Made by a program: the position numbers and the translations under genes
Assembly (NCBI GenBank): GCA_012839805.1
Contig: DUMU01000038.1
Span: forward strand, 1-56,111
Reading direction: 5' to 3'
Source of the DNA: Bacillota bacterium
GTDB taxonomy: Bacteria; Bacillota; Limnochordia; Limnochordales; DUMU01
DNA length: 56,111 bases
Shown: positions 17,376 through 24,784 of the stretch, piece by piece
Layout of the letters: each line of letters opens with the position of its first letter
How positions within the stretch are numbered: position 1 is the stretch's first letter
The notes under the pieces: model-generated
Database searches by the model: none
What the model was told of the DNA's origin: nothing
The model's input: the letters and a program-made list of their open reading frames with translations, nothing else

Positions 17376-18176
17376 GTGCGGATGCGGTACTGGCTCTGGC
17401 GGGGTTCGGCGGTGGTGGCGGCGGGCTTGGAGCTCTTGGCCGGGCAAGGCGCCAGGGCGGCGGCCACCACACCTGATTCGTTCACTCTCACCTGGTTGGG
17501 TCATGCGGCGTTCCTGATACAGGCCGGGGAGGAGACCGTCCTCATTGACCCGTTCGGTTCGGGCCTGGGCTATCCCGTCCCTTCGGTGACGCCCGACGTG
17601 GTGGTAATCACCCATGAACATTTCGACCACAACGACCTGCGGGGGGTCAAGGGGAAGCCGCTGATCCTCAGGGGAATCGACCCCCAGTCCGGCAACTGGC
17701 AGGAAATCTACTACGAAGGCAAGCGCATCGCGATTCGGGGTGTTCCCGTCTACCACGACGATCAGAGGGGGAAGGCACGGGGAAAGAACACCGTGATCGT
17801 GTTGACGGTGGGCGGTGTGCATATCGTTCATCTGGGGGACCTGGGACATTTACTCACCGATGACCAGGTCAAGGCCATCGGCCGGGTCGATGTCCTGCTC
17901 ATTCCGGTCGGGGGACACTTCACGGTGGACGGCCGGACGGCGGCGGCGGTGGCGGAGCAGCTGCGCCCCCGGGTGGTTATCCCCATGCATTACAACAACG
18001 GTACGGCGGCCATGCGGTCGTGGCCGATTACGGATAGCAAGCCCTTTGTTGACGCGATCCGTACCAAGGCGAAGGTACGCTACGATTTAGGGCCATCCGT
18101 CAAGATTGAGGCCGGCTCGTTACCTTCTGAAACTAGCGTATGGGTGCTGCGGCCGCCGAACGGGACCGGGAAATAG
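17376..18176 (+). CDS. Exported MBL-fold metallohydrolase
   Basis: Metallo-beta-lactamase fold hydrolase of about 266 aa, similar to the UPF0173/UlaG-like branch. Metal motifs: TWLGHAAFLIQ at the fold start, HEHFDHND (HxHxDH) near residue 85, HLGDLGH near 152 and a late IPMHYNN His. The N-terminus (VRMRYWLWRG then a hydrophobic run ending QGARAA) looks like a signal peptide, which is atypical for this branch and suggests action outside the membrane. GTG at 17376 is chosen for the GGAGGG 5 nt upstream; ATG at 17346 and 17382 are alternatives. Transcribed divergently from the zinc-finger fusion. Substrate unknown. Confidence 0.83.
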   Translation: MRMRYWLWRGSAVVAAGLELLAGQGARAAATTPDSFTLTWLGHAAFLIQAGEETVLIDPFGSGLGYPVPSVTPDVVVITHEHFDHNDLRGVKGKPLILRGIDPQSGNWQEIYYEGKRIAIRGVPVYHDDQRGKARGKNTVIVLTVGGVHIVHLGDLGHLLTDDQVKAIGRVDVLLIPVGGHFTVDGRTAAAVAEQLRPRVVIPMHYNNGTAAMRSWPITDSKPFVDAIRTKAKVRYDLGPSVKIEAGSLPSETSVWVLRPPNGTGK

Positions 18177-18267
18177 CGAGACCTCAAGACCTCCGATTGT
18201 TTGGTTCGATCGCCATCTTTTCCTAGGGCCTAACTCATTCGTTTCGCAGCTGGTAAAGCGCCTGAAT

Positions 18268-18300
18268 GGCAGGTATACCCTGCCCGTCCCCGGAGGGGAC
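18268..18300 (+). promoter_or_regulatory. Two adjacent perfect hairpins before ftcD
   Basis: GGCAGG-TATAC-CCTGCC (18268-18284) is followed one base later by GTCCCC-GGA-GGGGAC (18286-18300). Both stems are perfect, six base pairs each, and end just before the ribosome-binding site of ftcD (start 18318). The first could also be a protein operator. No downstream T-run is present, so they are not intrinsic terminators. Confidence 0.4.
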
Positions 18301-18317
18301 AGCAGGAGGCGGTAGGA

Positions 18318-19280
18318 GTGCAGCGCTGGGTAGAGTGTGTACCCAATTTCAGTGAGGGTCGCCGGCAAGAGGTATTGGAGGCGATCGCCGGGGCAATGCG
18401 GGAGGTTGCCGGGACTCACCTGCTGCATATGACTGCGGACCCCGATCACAACCGGGCGGTTTTCACCATCGCCGGGGAGAAGGAACCGGTGATGGAGGCG
18501 GTGCTGAGAGCTTGCCGCGTAGCGGTATGCGAGATCGACCTGCGCAGGCACCAGGGGGTTCATCCGCGGATCGGCGCGGTCGACGTAATACCTTTCGTGC
18601 CGGGCCCCGGGGTGAGAGTGGACGAATGTGTCCGGTTGGCGGAGGAAACCGGGAAAAGGTTGTGGGAAGAGTTGCAGCTCCCGGTCTACCTCTACGGCCT
18701 GGCGGCGAGGACGCCGGCCCGGCGACGCCTCGCCACCATCCGGCGGGGTGGGTTCGAAGCGCTCAGGGCCGAGATCGGCCAGCCGGAGCGACATCCCGAC
18801 ATAGGCGAAGCCAGGTTGCACCCCAGTGCGGGTGCGACCGCCGTAGGAGTTCGCAGGCCACTGGTCGCCTTCAACGTCATCCTGGGTACTGACCGGTTGG
18901 AGGTGGCACAAGAGATCGCCCGGCGGGTTCGGGAAACGGGGGGCGGGCTGGTGGGAGTTCAGGCCCTGGGCCTTCCTCTTGCAAGCCGCGGTCGGGTGCA
19001 AGTATCCCTCAACCTGCTCGATCCGGTTCGAACGCCTCCCTACCGTGCCGTAGAGCTGATCAGGACCGAGGCCGCCCGGTATGGGGTGGCGGTCGTCGAG
19101 TCCGAGCTGGTGGGGCTGGTCCCGCTCCGCGCGGTGCTGGCGTCGGCTGCCTATTACCTGGGGCTCGAGAAACTCGAGCCAGAACAGATCTTGGAATGGA
19201 ACATAGCCCATGTACTGGGCGAGGGGAGCACACAATTGCAGTGGAGGTGGCCAGATGGAACTGGGAACGCTGGAAGATGA
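18318..19280 (+). CDS. ftcD: Glutamate formimidoyltransferase
   Basis: Transfers the formimino group of N-formimino-glutamate to tetrahydrofolate, the last step of one histidine-degradation route. The 320-aa length matches the stand-alone transferase; the cyclodeaminase domain is absent. Typical starts are visible: VECVPNFSEGR, then DPDHNRAVFTIAG, HQGVHPRIGAVDVIPFVP, YLYGLAA, and LHPSAGATAVGVRRPLVAFNV. GTG at 18318 follows GGAGGCGGTAGGAG. No other hut gene is nearby, so a role in one-carbon supply is also possible. The 3' end overlaps the HEAT-protein gene by 26 nt. Confidence 0.94.
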   Translation: MQRWVECVPNFSEGRRQEVLEAIAGAMREVAGTHLLHMTADPDHNRAVFTIAGEKEPVMEAVLRACRVAVCEIDLRRHQGVHPRIGAVDVIPFVPGPGVRVDECVRLAEETGKRLWEELQLPVYLYGLAARTPARRRLATIRRGGFEALRAEIGQPERHPDIGEARLHPSAGATAVGVRRPLVAFNVILGTDRLEVAQEIARRVRETGGGLVGVQALGLPLASRGRVQVSLNLLDPVRTPPYRAVELIRTEAARYGVAVVESELVGLVPLRAVLASAAYYLGLEKLEPEQILEWNIAHVLGEGSTQLQWRWPDGTGNAGR

Positions 19281-20526
19281 GTTCCGCCGGGAGCTTGCCA
19301 ATCTTGCCGGGGCGCCTCTGACCGAGGAGCAGGTCGCCCGGGTGATCGACTACGCGCTTCGTTCGGGCAGGACGAAGGACTTCCTGCGCGTCCTGGACGA
19401 GCAGTCGCCTCCCTTGAGGGGGCTCCTCTACGGACGGCTCCTCGCCCAACCCTTGAGCCGGGGCGGTCTGCAGGCCCTGGAGAAGCATTTCCGTACGGCG
19501 CTGGCCCGGGGGCGCTGGGAGGAGATCGCGCAGGTATTCGTGGGGACAACCGATCCCCGGGTTGCCCTGGGACTGGTGCGAGTACTGGCCAGTACCGGGG
19601 ACCAGCGCCTGGTGGAAGCACTGGTCCAGTTGCTGGACCGGCTGCCGGCGGAGGTGGCGGGGGAAGCCTTCCGGCGCGCGCTCCACAGCGGCGACGCCCG
19701 CCTGCAGCTCCTGGCCGTCAACCTCATGAGCCGCACGGAGCAGGCATCGCTTTTGGATGAGCTCTTTCGTTTCTACCTGCGCCTCGACCCGGCTCGTGAC
19801 GAGAAGCTGCGCCTCAGGACGCGAGAGGCTTTCCTGGCCCTGGTGGACCGGCTGCCCGAGGAGGAGGTGGAGGAAAGGGTAAGGCGTTGGCTCCGGGACG
19901 AGCGCCCGGGGGCGAAGCTCCTGGCGGTGGCTGCCATCCAGCGGCGCGGTTCGGCTCACCTCGTGCCCGAGCTGGTGCGGCTCGTCCTGGTCGACGCCAA
20001 GGTTCGCACTCAGGCGGCGGTGGCCCTCACCGCGCTGGAGGGAGCCCGGCTGGTGGAGTTCGATCCGGAGTCCGCCCCGGGAGAGGGAGTGCGGCAAGTA
20101 CTGCACCGGGCCCGGAGGGAGCCGCTGCGGAAGTTGCTTTATCAATTCATGCAGAGTGAGAGTGCGGTCCTGCGGGAGATCGGGGTCAAGTTCCTGATGA
20201 CCATCGGTCCGGAAGGAGAGGACCTGCCACTTCTCTATCGGCTGGCGACCGAAGAACGGGTGGCACCGGTGAGAGGAGCGGCGTTGCGGGCGCTGGTGAG
20301 GCTGGATCCGGCACGCGCCGTCGATGCGCTGGTGCGGGTCCTCACCGACCGGGCCGTCCTTCCCGGCAGTTCCCTAATGGAGACGGTTCACGAGATACTG
20401 GCACGGGACCTCTCGGAGGAGTTGCGGGAGCGGGTCATCCAGGAGACCGAAAGGGTGCGGAGGGAGCAGGAACGGGTCCGCGAGCGTTTTGCCGGGGAGG
20501 CGGAAGCCTGGCGGGAGCCGCTTTGA
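19255..20526 (+). CDS. HEAT-repeat protein of unknown function
   Basis: About 423 aa of predicted all-helical sequence with repeating HEAT-like units of 30-40 residues (for example AKLLAVAAIQRRGSAHLVPELVRLVL and APVRGAALRALVRLDPARAVDALVRVL). No signal peptide, catalytic motif or membrane segment; the C-terminus is a charged Glu/Arg coiled-coil-like helix. ATG at 19255 follows GTGGAGGTGGCCAG inside the end of ftcD; an earlier in-frame start at 19210 is less likely. Probably a protein-interaction scaffold. Partner not evident. Confidence 0.75.
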   Translation: MELGTLEDEFRRELANLAGAPLTEEQVARVIDYALRSGRTKDFLRVLDEQSPPLRGLLYGRLLAQPLSRGGLQALEKHFRTALARGRWEEIAQVFVGTTDPRVALGLVRVLASTGDQRLVEALVQLLDRLPAEVAGEAFRRALHSGDARLQLLAVNLMSRTEQASLLDELFRFYLRLDPARDEKLRLRTREAFLALVDRLPEEEVEERVRRWLRDERPGAKLLAVAAIQRRGSAHLVPELVRLVLVDAKVRTQAAVALTALEGARLVEFDPESAPGEGVRQVLHRARREPLRKLLYQFMQSESAVLREIGVKFLMTIGPEGEDLPLLYRLATEERVAPVRGAALRALVRLDPARAVDALVRVLTDRAVLPGSSLMETVHEILARDLSEELRERVIQETERVRREQERVRERFAGEAEAWREPL

Positions 20527-20608
20527 TTCCTATTGCCTACCACCTTGCAGGGTTTTGTGGCTTCATGCCGAACTTTCCCTGAGGATGGCCCCGAAGGGAG
20601 GATCGGGC

Positions 20609-20818
20609 ATGAAGGGATATCACGCCGGCCTTATCCCGGCGGTGGACAGGGAAGTGTTACGGCGGAAATTCTTTAGCCTGCTCGAAAGCGATCGGACATC
20701 GCCGGATTTCCTCCGCCTCTACGACGAGGTGGACCATCTCCTCGAAAGGGTATTGATGGAGCATACAGAAGACGAGATGGCCGGATCGGCTGGGGCCAGG
20801 CGCCGGGCGACCGGCTAG
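20609..20818 (+). CDS. Small hypothetical protein, 69 aa
   Basis: Unrecognised soluble ORF beginning MKGYHAGLIPAVDREVLRRK and rich in charged residues, with a predicted helical middle (LRLYDEVDHLLERVLMEH). ATG at 20609 is preceded by GGAGG with 8 nt spacing, better than the longer in-frame reading from 20489, which would overlap the HEAT gene. It lies 75 bp before the exonuclease gene in the same orientation and may be co-transcribed. No cysteine cluster or membrane segment. Confidence 0.6.
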   Translation: MKGYHAGLIPAVDREVLRRKFFSLLESDRTSPDFLRLYDEVDHLLERVLMEHTEDEMAGSAGARRRATG

Positions 20819-20893
20819 GCGGGATTCTTGAGGGATTGGAGGCACGGTTCGGCGGCTTCTAGAGGGGTCTGGAGGCGATAGAGCACGGAGGTA

Positions 20894-21454
20894 GTGGTAT
20901 TCGACGTCGAAACGCAGCGGGCCTTCGACGAGGTGGGCGGACGGGCTCACATCGAGCGCCTCGGGCTTTCGGTCGCGGTTCTCTATAGTACGCGAACGCG
21001 GGAGTTCCATGCCTATCGGGAGCAAGAGGTGGAGGCGCTCCTGGCTGCGCTTCGCCGTGCCGACCTGGTGGTCGGTTTCAATACCATTTCCTTCGACTAC
21101 CGGGTGCTGAGGCCATACGCGGGGCAGGATCTGGCGGCCGTTCTCCCCACCCTTGACATACTGCAGGAAGTTCAGCGGGAATTGGGTTTCCGGTTGAGCC
21201 TGGACCATCTCGCGCGGGAAACCCTAGGGGTAGGTAAGAGCGGAGACGGGCTGCAGGCGATCCGCTGGTTCCGCGAAGGACGCTGGGACGACCTGGTGGC
21301 TTATTGCCGTCAAGACGTAGAAGTGACCTGGAATCTCTTCCGCCATGGCTGGCGGGAGGGCGTTCTCTACTGGCGGGATCGCCAGGGAGTTCGTCACCCG
21401 CTCCGGGCCGGGTGGAGCATTCATCGAGAATGGGCAGAGGCTCTGGCGGGCTGA
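20894..21454 (+). CDS. RNase H-like (DEDD) 3'-5' exonuclease-like protein
   Basis: 186-aa ribonuclease H-fold protein. DEDD-type acidic residues are visible: FDVET (Asp4, Glu6), FNTISFDYRVL (Asp near 62) and AYCRQDVEVTWNLF (Asp near 142, with the YxxxD spacing of the third exonuclease motif). Related to YprB/RNase D-like families. GTG at 20894 is the only in-frame start after an upstream TAG; GGAGG lies just 2-3 nt before it, closer than usual. The TGA stop (21452-21454) is in the same reading frame as the helicase that follows, with no intervening frame change. The pairing suggests helicase-assisted RNA or DNA degradation, an inference from context. Confidence 0.8.
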   Translation: MVFDVETQRAFDEVGGRAHIERLGLSVAVLYSTRTREFHAYREQEVEALLAALRRADLVVGFNTISFDYRVLRPYAGQDLAAVLPTLDILQEVQRELGFRLSLDHLARETLGVGKSGDGLQAIRWFREGRWDDLVAYCRQDVEVTWNLFRHGWREGVLYWRDRQGVRHPLRAGWSIHREWAEALAG

Positions 21455-21499
21455 AGATCCGAGCTGGCCAGGAGCACTGGGAAGGGACGACCGGCGAGG

Positions 21500-23806
21500 C
21501 TGGAGACATACCGTGGGTTCACGCTCGACCCGTTTCAGGCCGAAGCAATTGCTCTGGTCGAGAAGGGCGCTTCGGTCCTGGTGGCCGCGCCCACCGGCAC
21601 GGGGAAGACCTTGATCGCGGATTTCGTGGTGGAACACACCTACCATCGTGGTGGCCAGGTCATTTATACTGCTCCGATCAAGGCGTTGAGCAATCAGAAG
21701 TTCAAGGAGTTCAAGGGATTGCTGGGAGAGGCGGCGGTGGGGATCATCACCGGGGATGTGGTTTTCCAACCCGATGCCCCGGTGCGGGTGATGACTACCG
21801 AGATCTTTCGCAATCTCTTGCACTTGGACCCGGCGCGTCTTGGCGGCGTGGCTTACGTCATCTTCGACGAAATCCACTGGCTGGCGGACCCGGAGCGGGG
21901 AAGCGTTTGGGAGGAATCGCTCATCTTCATGCCCCCCGGGATGAACTTCCTCGGGTTGTCGGCCACCGTTCCCAATGTGGATGAACTGGCGGCTTGGATC
22001 GAATTCGTCCAGGGACGCCCCGTCCGGGTGGTCAAGCACGGGGAAAGGGCCGTTCCCCTGGAGCACCGCTACTTCGAGATTAAACGGGGCTTCTGCAATT
22101 ACGAGCAGCTGAAGCGGAGCTGGGAACGGGGGCGCAAGAGGGCCCGGTACGCGGTGGCATCGGAGGGTAGGGTCGATCTTTTTCCCCACACCACCCACCT
22201 TGAGCTCATCATGGCTATGGGGCGCGATTACCTCCCCTGTCTTTTTTTCACTTTCAGCCGGCGCAAGTGCGAAATCAACGCGGCCGAGCTGGCCGAGCTG
22301 GAAGATTACCTGGCCCCGGAAGAGAAGCAGGAAGTCGAAGAGGTGATCGACACCGTTCTTCGCCGCTACGGGGTGCGGGAGCGGGCGGTACCCGGTTTTG
22401 CGGGACTGAAAGCGCTGCTTTTGCGGGGGATAGCCTATCACCACGCGGGACTCCTGCCGGTGGTGAAAGAGGTGGTGGAGACCCTCTTCGAACAGCGCCT
22501 GATCCGGGTGCTCTATTGCACCGAGACCTTTGCGGTCGGCCTCAACTTCCCCTGCCGGACGGTTTGCTTCGATGCTCTTACCAAGTGGGACGGCCGGGAG
22601 TTCCGGGCCCTCACCCATGCCGAGTACTTCCAGATGGCCGGTAGGGCGGGACGGCGGGGAATCGACGAGAAAGGGTTCGTGTTCGCGGTGGCAGACCTCA
22701 ACTGCTTCGATCCCTCCGTCGTACCTGACTACCGGGAGGAGAAGATCGAGCCGCTGGTAAGCCGGTTCACTCTATCCTACAACACGGTACTCAATCTGAT
22801 TCGCAAATACAGCCCGGATGAGATCCACGACGTCCTGCACAAGAACTTTGCGGCCTACCAGTTACAGGCCGAACGTCGAGCGCTGGAGACGGAGCTGGCT
22901 CGGATCCGGGGCTCGGATGGGGTAGGGGCCGGGCCGTGCGAGGCATTCGGTACCGAACGTTGTCCCCTGGTATACGCACGGCTTAAACAAGAGGCCGAGG
23001 AGCTGCAGGAGCGCTTGAAGAGGGGACGCCGGCGCGCCGGGCGGAGCGGCCGTAGCGCCATGTTGGCCGTCGAGTACGAGCAAACCCGTCACCGGCTGCA
23101 GGAGATCAAGACCATGTTAGCGGGGCTGGACTTGCGGGGATGCAGCCAGGCTGAACTGGTGGCTTGCCGGCAGGAGGAACGGCGGCGGCGAGAGGAGGAA
23201 AAGCGAGTGGGAGAGCTTCTCTCCCGCCTTGCTGAACTGGAGGCCAAGGACCGCTTCGTGGAGGAGTTCGAGGATCGCCGGCTTCTGCTCTCGGCCATGG
23301 ACTACGTTCGCGACGATCAGCTCACGGCGCGAGGCCAGTTTGCCTCCCGGATCCATACGCAAGAACTCGTGGTCACCGAGCTATACTTTGCCGGCCTTTT
23401 TCACCAGCTGGACCCGGCGAGGTTGGCCGCCCTGGCGGTCTCCATCGACTACGAGCCCCGGCGAGGGGACCCGCGCGTGCCCGATCGTTGCCTGGATCTC
23501 GGCAAGATCATCCCCCACCTTCGCTGGGTGGAACGGATGGAACTCGAGTTCGTGGGGGCAAGCAGCGTGCGTTTCCAGGATGACCTGGCCCAGCTAGCCT
23601 ACGAATGGGCCCAGGGCAAGACCTTCACCGACCTGCTCAAAGGCATTCCCATCGACCCGGGTGACGTGGTGTTCGCCTTCCGGCGGGCCATCGATCTCCT
23701 GCGCCAAGTCCGCGTGGCATGCGGAGATGACGATCCGCGCGGGGCGAGGCTCGCGAGCGAGGCCATCCAGCTACTCGACCGGGACGAGGTGGCGGTCATC
23801 TTGTAG
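21500..23806 (+). CDS. Ski2-like DExH helicase (start codon non-canonical)
   Basis: Superfamily 2 helicase of the Ski2/Mtr4/HelY type, about 768 aa. A Q-motif-like YRGFTLDPFQAEAI precedes Walker A APTGTGKT; also seen are TAPIKALSNQKF (Ia), TTEIFRNLL (Ib), the DEIH box, LSATVPN (III), VGLNFP (V), QMAGRAGRRG (VI), a coiled-coil arch-like region and the DSHCT-like C-terminus ending GDVVFAFRRAIDLLRQV. The conserved N-terminus extends upstream of the first canonical start (GTG 21581, inside the Walker A strand), yet only CTG codons (21464, 21500) occur between it and the in-frame TGA at 21452. I set the start at CTG 21500, just before ETYRGF; read-through from the exonuclease or a sequence error are alternatives. 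The 3' end overlaps the convergent CBS-ACT gene by 11 bp. Confidence 0.85.
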   Translation: METYRGFTLDPFQAEAIALVEKGASVLVAAPTGTGKTLIADFVVEHTYHRGGQVIYTAPIKALSNQKFKEFKGLLGEAAVGIITGDVVFQPDAPVRVMTTEIFRNLLHLDPARLGGVAYVIFDEIHWLADPERGSVWEESLIFMPPGMNFLGLSATVPNVDELAAWIEFVQGRPVRVVKHGERAVPLEHRYFEIKRGFCNYEQLKRSWERGRKRARYAVASEGRVDLFPHTTHLELIMAMGRDYLPCLFFTFSRRKCEINAAELAELEDYLAPEEKQEVEEVIDTVLRRYGVRERAVPGFAGLKALLLRGIAYHHAGLLPVVKEVVETLFEQRLIRVLYCTETFAVGLNFPCRTVCFDALTKWDGREFRALTHAEYFQMAGRAGRRGIDEKGFVFAVADLNCFDPSVVPDYREEKIEPLVSRFTLSYNTVLNLIRKYSPDEIHDVLHKNFAAYQLQAERRALETELARIRGSDGVGAGPCEAFGTERCPLVYARLKQEAEELQERLKRGRRRAGRSGRSAMLAVEYEQTRHRLQEIKTMLAGLDLRGCSQAELVACRQEERRRREEEKRVGELLSRLAELEAKDRFVEEFEDRRLLLSAMDYVRDDQLTARGQFASRIHTQELVVTELYFAGLFHQLDPARLAALAVSIDYEPRRGDPRVPDRCLDLGKIIPHLRWVERMELEFVGASSVRFQDDLAQLAYEWAQGKTFTDLLKGIPIDPGDVVFAFRRAIDLLRQVRVACGDDDPRGARLASEAIQLLDRDEVAVIL

Positions 23807-24512
23807 CCTTCGGGCTGCTCCCATTTTGAACCACCACGTGCAATACCTTGAACCCGGCCTGGTCCAGCGCGTCTACCACCCGGCCCGGCTCGGTGGTGGC
23901 CACGCGCAAGACCACTTGCCCCAGGCCTTCCTCAGGTTGGATGGAACTGCCCGGAGAGCCGGCGGGGATCGGGGGAGCGGTGGCGGCGGGGAAGGTTGCA
24001 ACGCTGATGATGTTGATCCCGAGGGCGCTCACCGCCCGGGTGATCTCGGCCAGCACCCCGGGCCGATCGGAGGCCGCGACGGTTATACGGCTCCCGGGCC
24101 GGCGGAGCCCCATCATGTCCACCAGCGCATCGAAGAGGTTCGTTTCGGTGACGATCCCGACGAGACGCCCCCCGTCGATGACGGGAAGGCCGGCGATGGC
24201 ATGCTCCCGCATCAGCACCGCCGCCTCTTCGATGGTGGTATCGGGGCGGACGGTCACTACCTCCCGGCTCATTACGTCGCGCACCTGCATTTTGGCAAGG
24301 AGGTAATTCATCTCGAAGACCGAGAGCGTGGTGGCCGGCGAGGGACTCACCCGTACCAGGTCGGTTTCGGTGACGATACCTACCAGCTGATCGCCCCGCA
24401 GGACCGGAAGCCGGCGGACTTTGTGGCGGCGCATGATGTCCAGGGCTTCCAGCACCGAAGTCTCTTCGCGGATCGTGATCGGATTGGGGGTCATACGATT
24501 GGCAACGAACAT
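23796..24512 (-). CDS. CBS-CBS-ACT domain regulatory protein (AcuB-like)
   Basis: About 238 aa with two CBS domains (about residues 4-58 and 77-135, each with the LPVL/LPVI...LVGIVTE pattern) and a C-terminal ACT domain (about 140-230, DRPGVLAEITRAVSALGINI). The layout matches AcuB-like proteins, which bind adenine nucleotides and small effectors; the target is unknown. An insertion (AATAPPIPAGSPGSS) interrupts the ACT domain. ATG at 24512 follows GGAGGTGA with proper spacing; a GTG three codons earlier overlaps that ribosome-binding site and is unlikely. Divergent from lon and convergent with the helicase. Confidence 0.86.
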   Translation of the reverse strand: MFVANRMTPNPITIREETSVLEALDIMRRHKVRRLPVLRGDQLVGIVTETDLVRVSPSPATTLSVFEMNYLLAKMQVRDVMSREVVTVRPDTTIEEAAVLMREHAIAGLPVIDGGRLVGIVTETNLFDALVDMMGLRRPGSRITVAASDRPGVLAEITRAVSALGINIISVATFPAATAPPIPAGSPGSSIQPEEGLGQVVLRVATTEPGRVVDALDQAGFKVLHVVVQNGSSPKATR

Positions 24513-24593
24513 GACGGTCACCTCCGGACGGAACTTCGTTCAGCCGCCAATCTTTCCTGCCAGATGGTATGCTTTCTGCCAGCAGGGCGGGAT

Positions 24594-24627
24594 GCGCTCC
24601 GGGGGGGAGCGCGGGGCGATGACGCCC
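24594..24627. promoter_or_regulatory. Two small hairpins in the divergent CBS-ACT/lon region
   Basis: GCGCTCC-GGGGG-GGAGCGC (24594-24612) is closely followed by GGGCG-ATGA-CGCCC (24614-24627). The stems are perfect but GC-rich sequence gives such hairpins often. They lie in the 5' regions of both genes. No CIRCE, CtsR or HAIR operator was seen upstream of lon. Confidence 0.25.
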
Positions 24628-24697
24628 GCCGGGGGTTGGACGGTCACCACCGGGCCGGAGGGCCTTGCCTGGACCGGGTACAAGGGCAGCGTTACAA

Positions 24698-24703
24698 TAT
24701 AAT
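24698..24703 (+). promoter_or_regulatory. -10-like element upstream of lon
   Basis: A perfect TATAAT within TTACAATATAATG stands about 80 bp before the lon start. The nearest TTG-type -35 (TTGCCT at 24665) is 27 bp away, too far for a standard sigma-A promoter, so it may use another factor or be chance. Confidence 0.3.
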
Positions 24704-24784
24704 GACGCGGCCGGATAGGCCCGATACGATACCAAGCGGCCAGAAGTTCGCCGGCAGTGGTGAGCCGGGTGGAATGAGAGCGGA

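Noticed and set aside
18177-18260. tRNA-like GGTTCGATC segment
   Set aside because: The T-loop-like bases are not flanked by a matching T-stem, anticodon arm or acceptor stem.
21452-21454. Selenocysteine reading of the in-frame TGA
   Set aside because: The residue is at a non-catalytic, variable junction and no SECIS-like stem is evident; stop or read-through is simpler.
24522-24784. CIRCE, CtsR or HAIR heat-shock operator upstream of lon
   Set aside because: None of the consensus repeats is present; only generic GC hairpins are seen.
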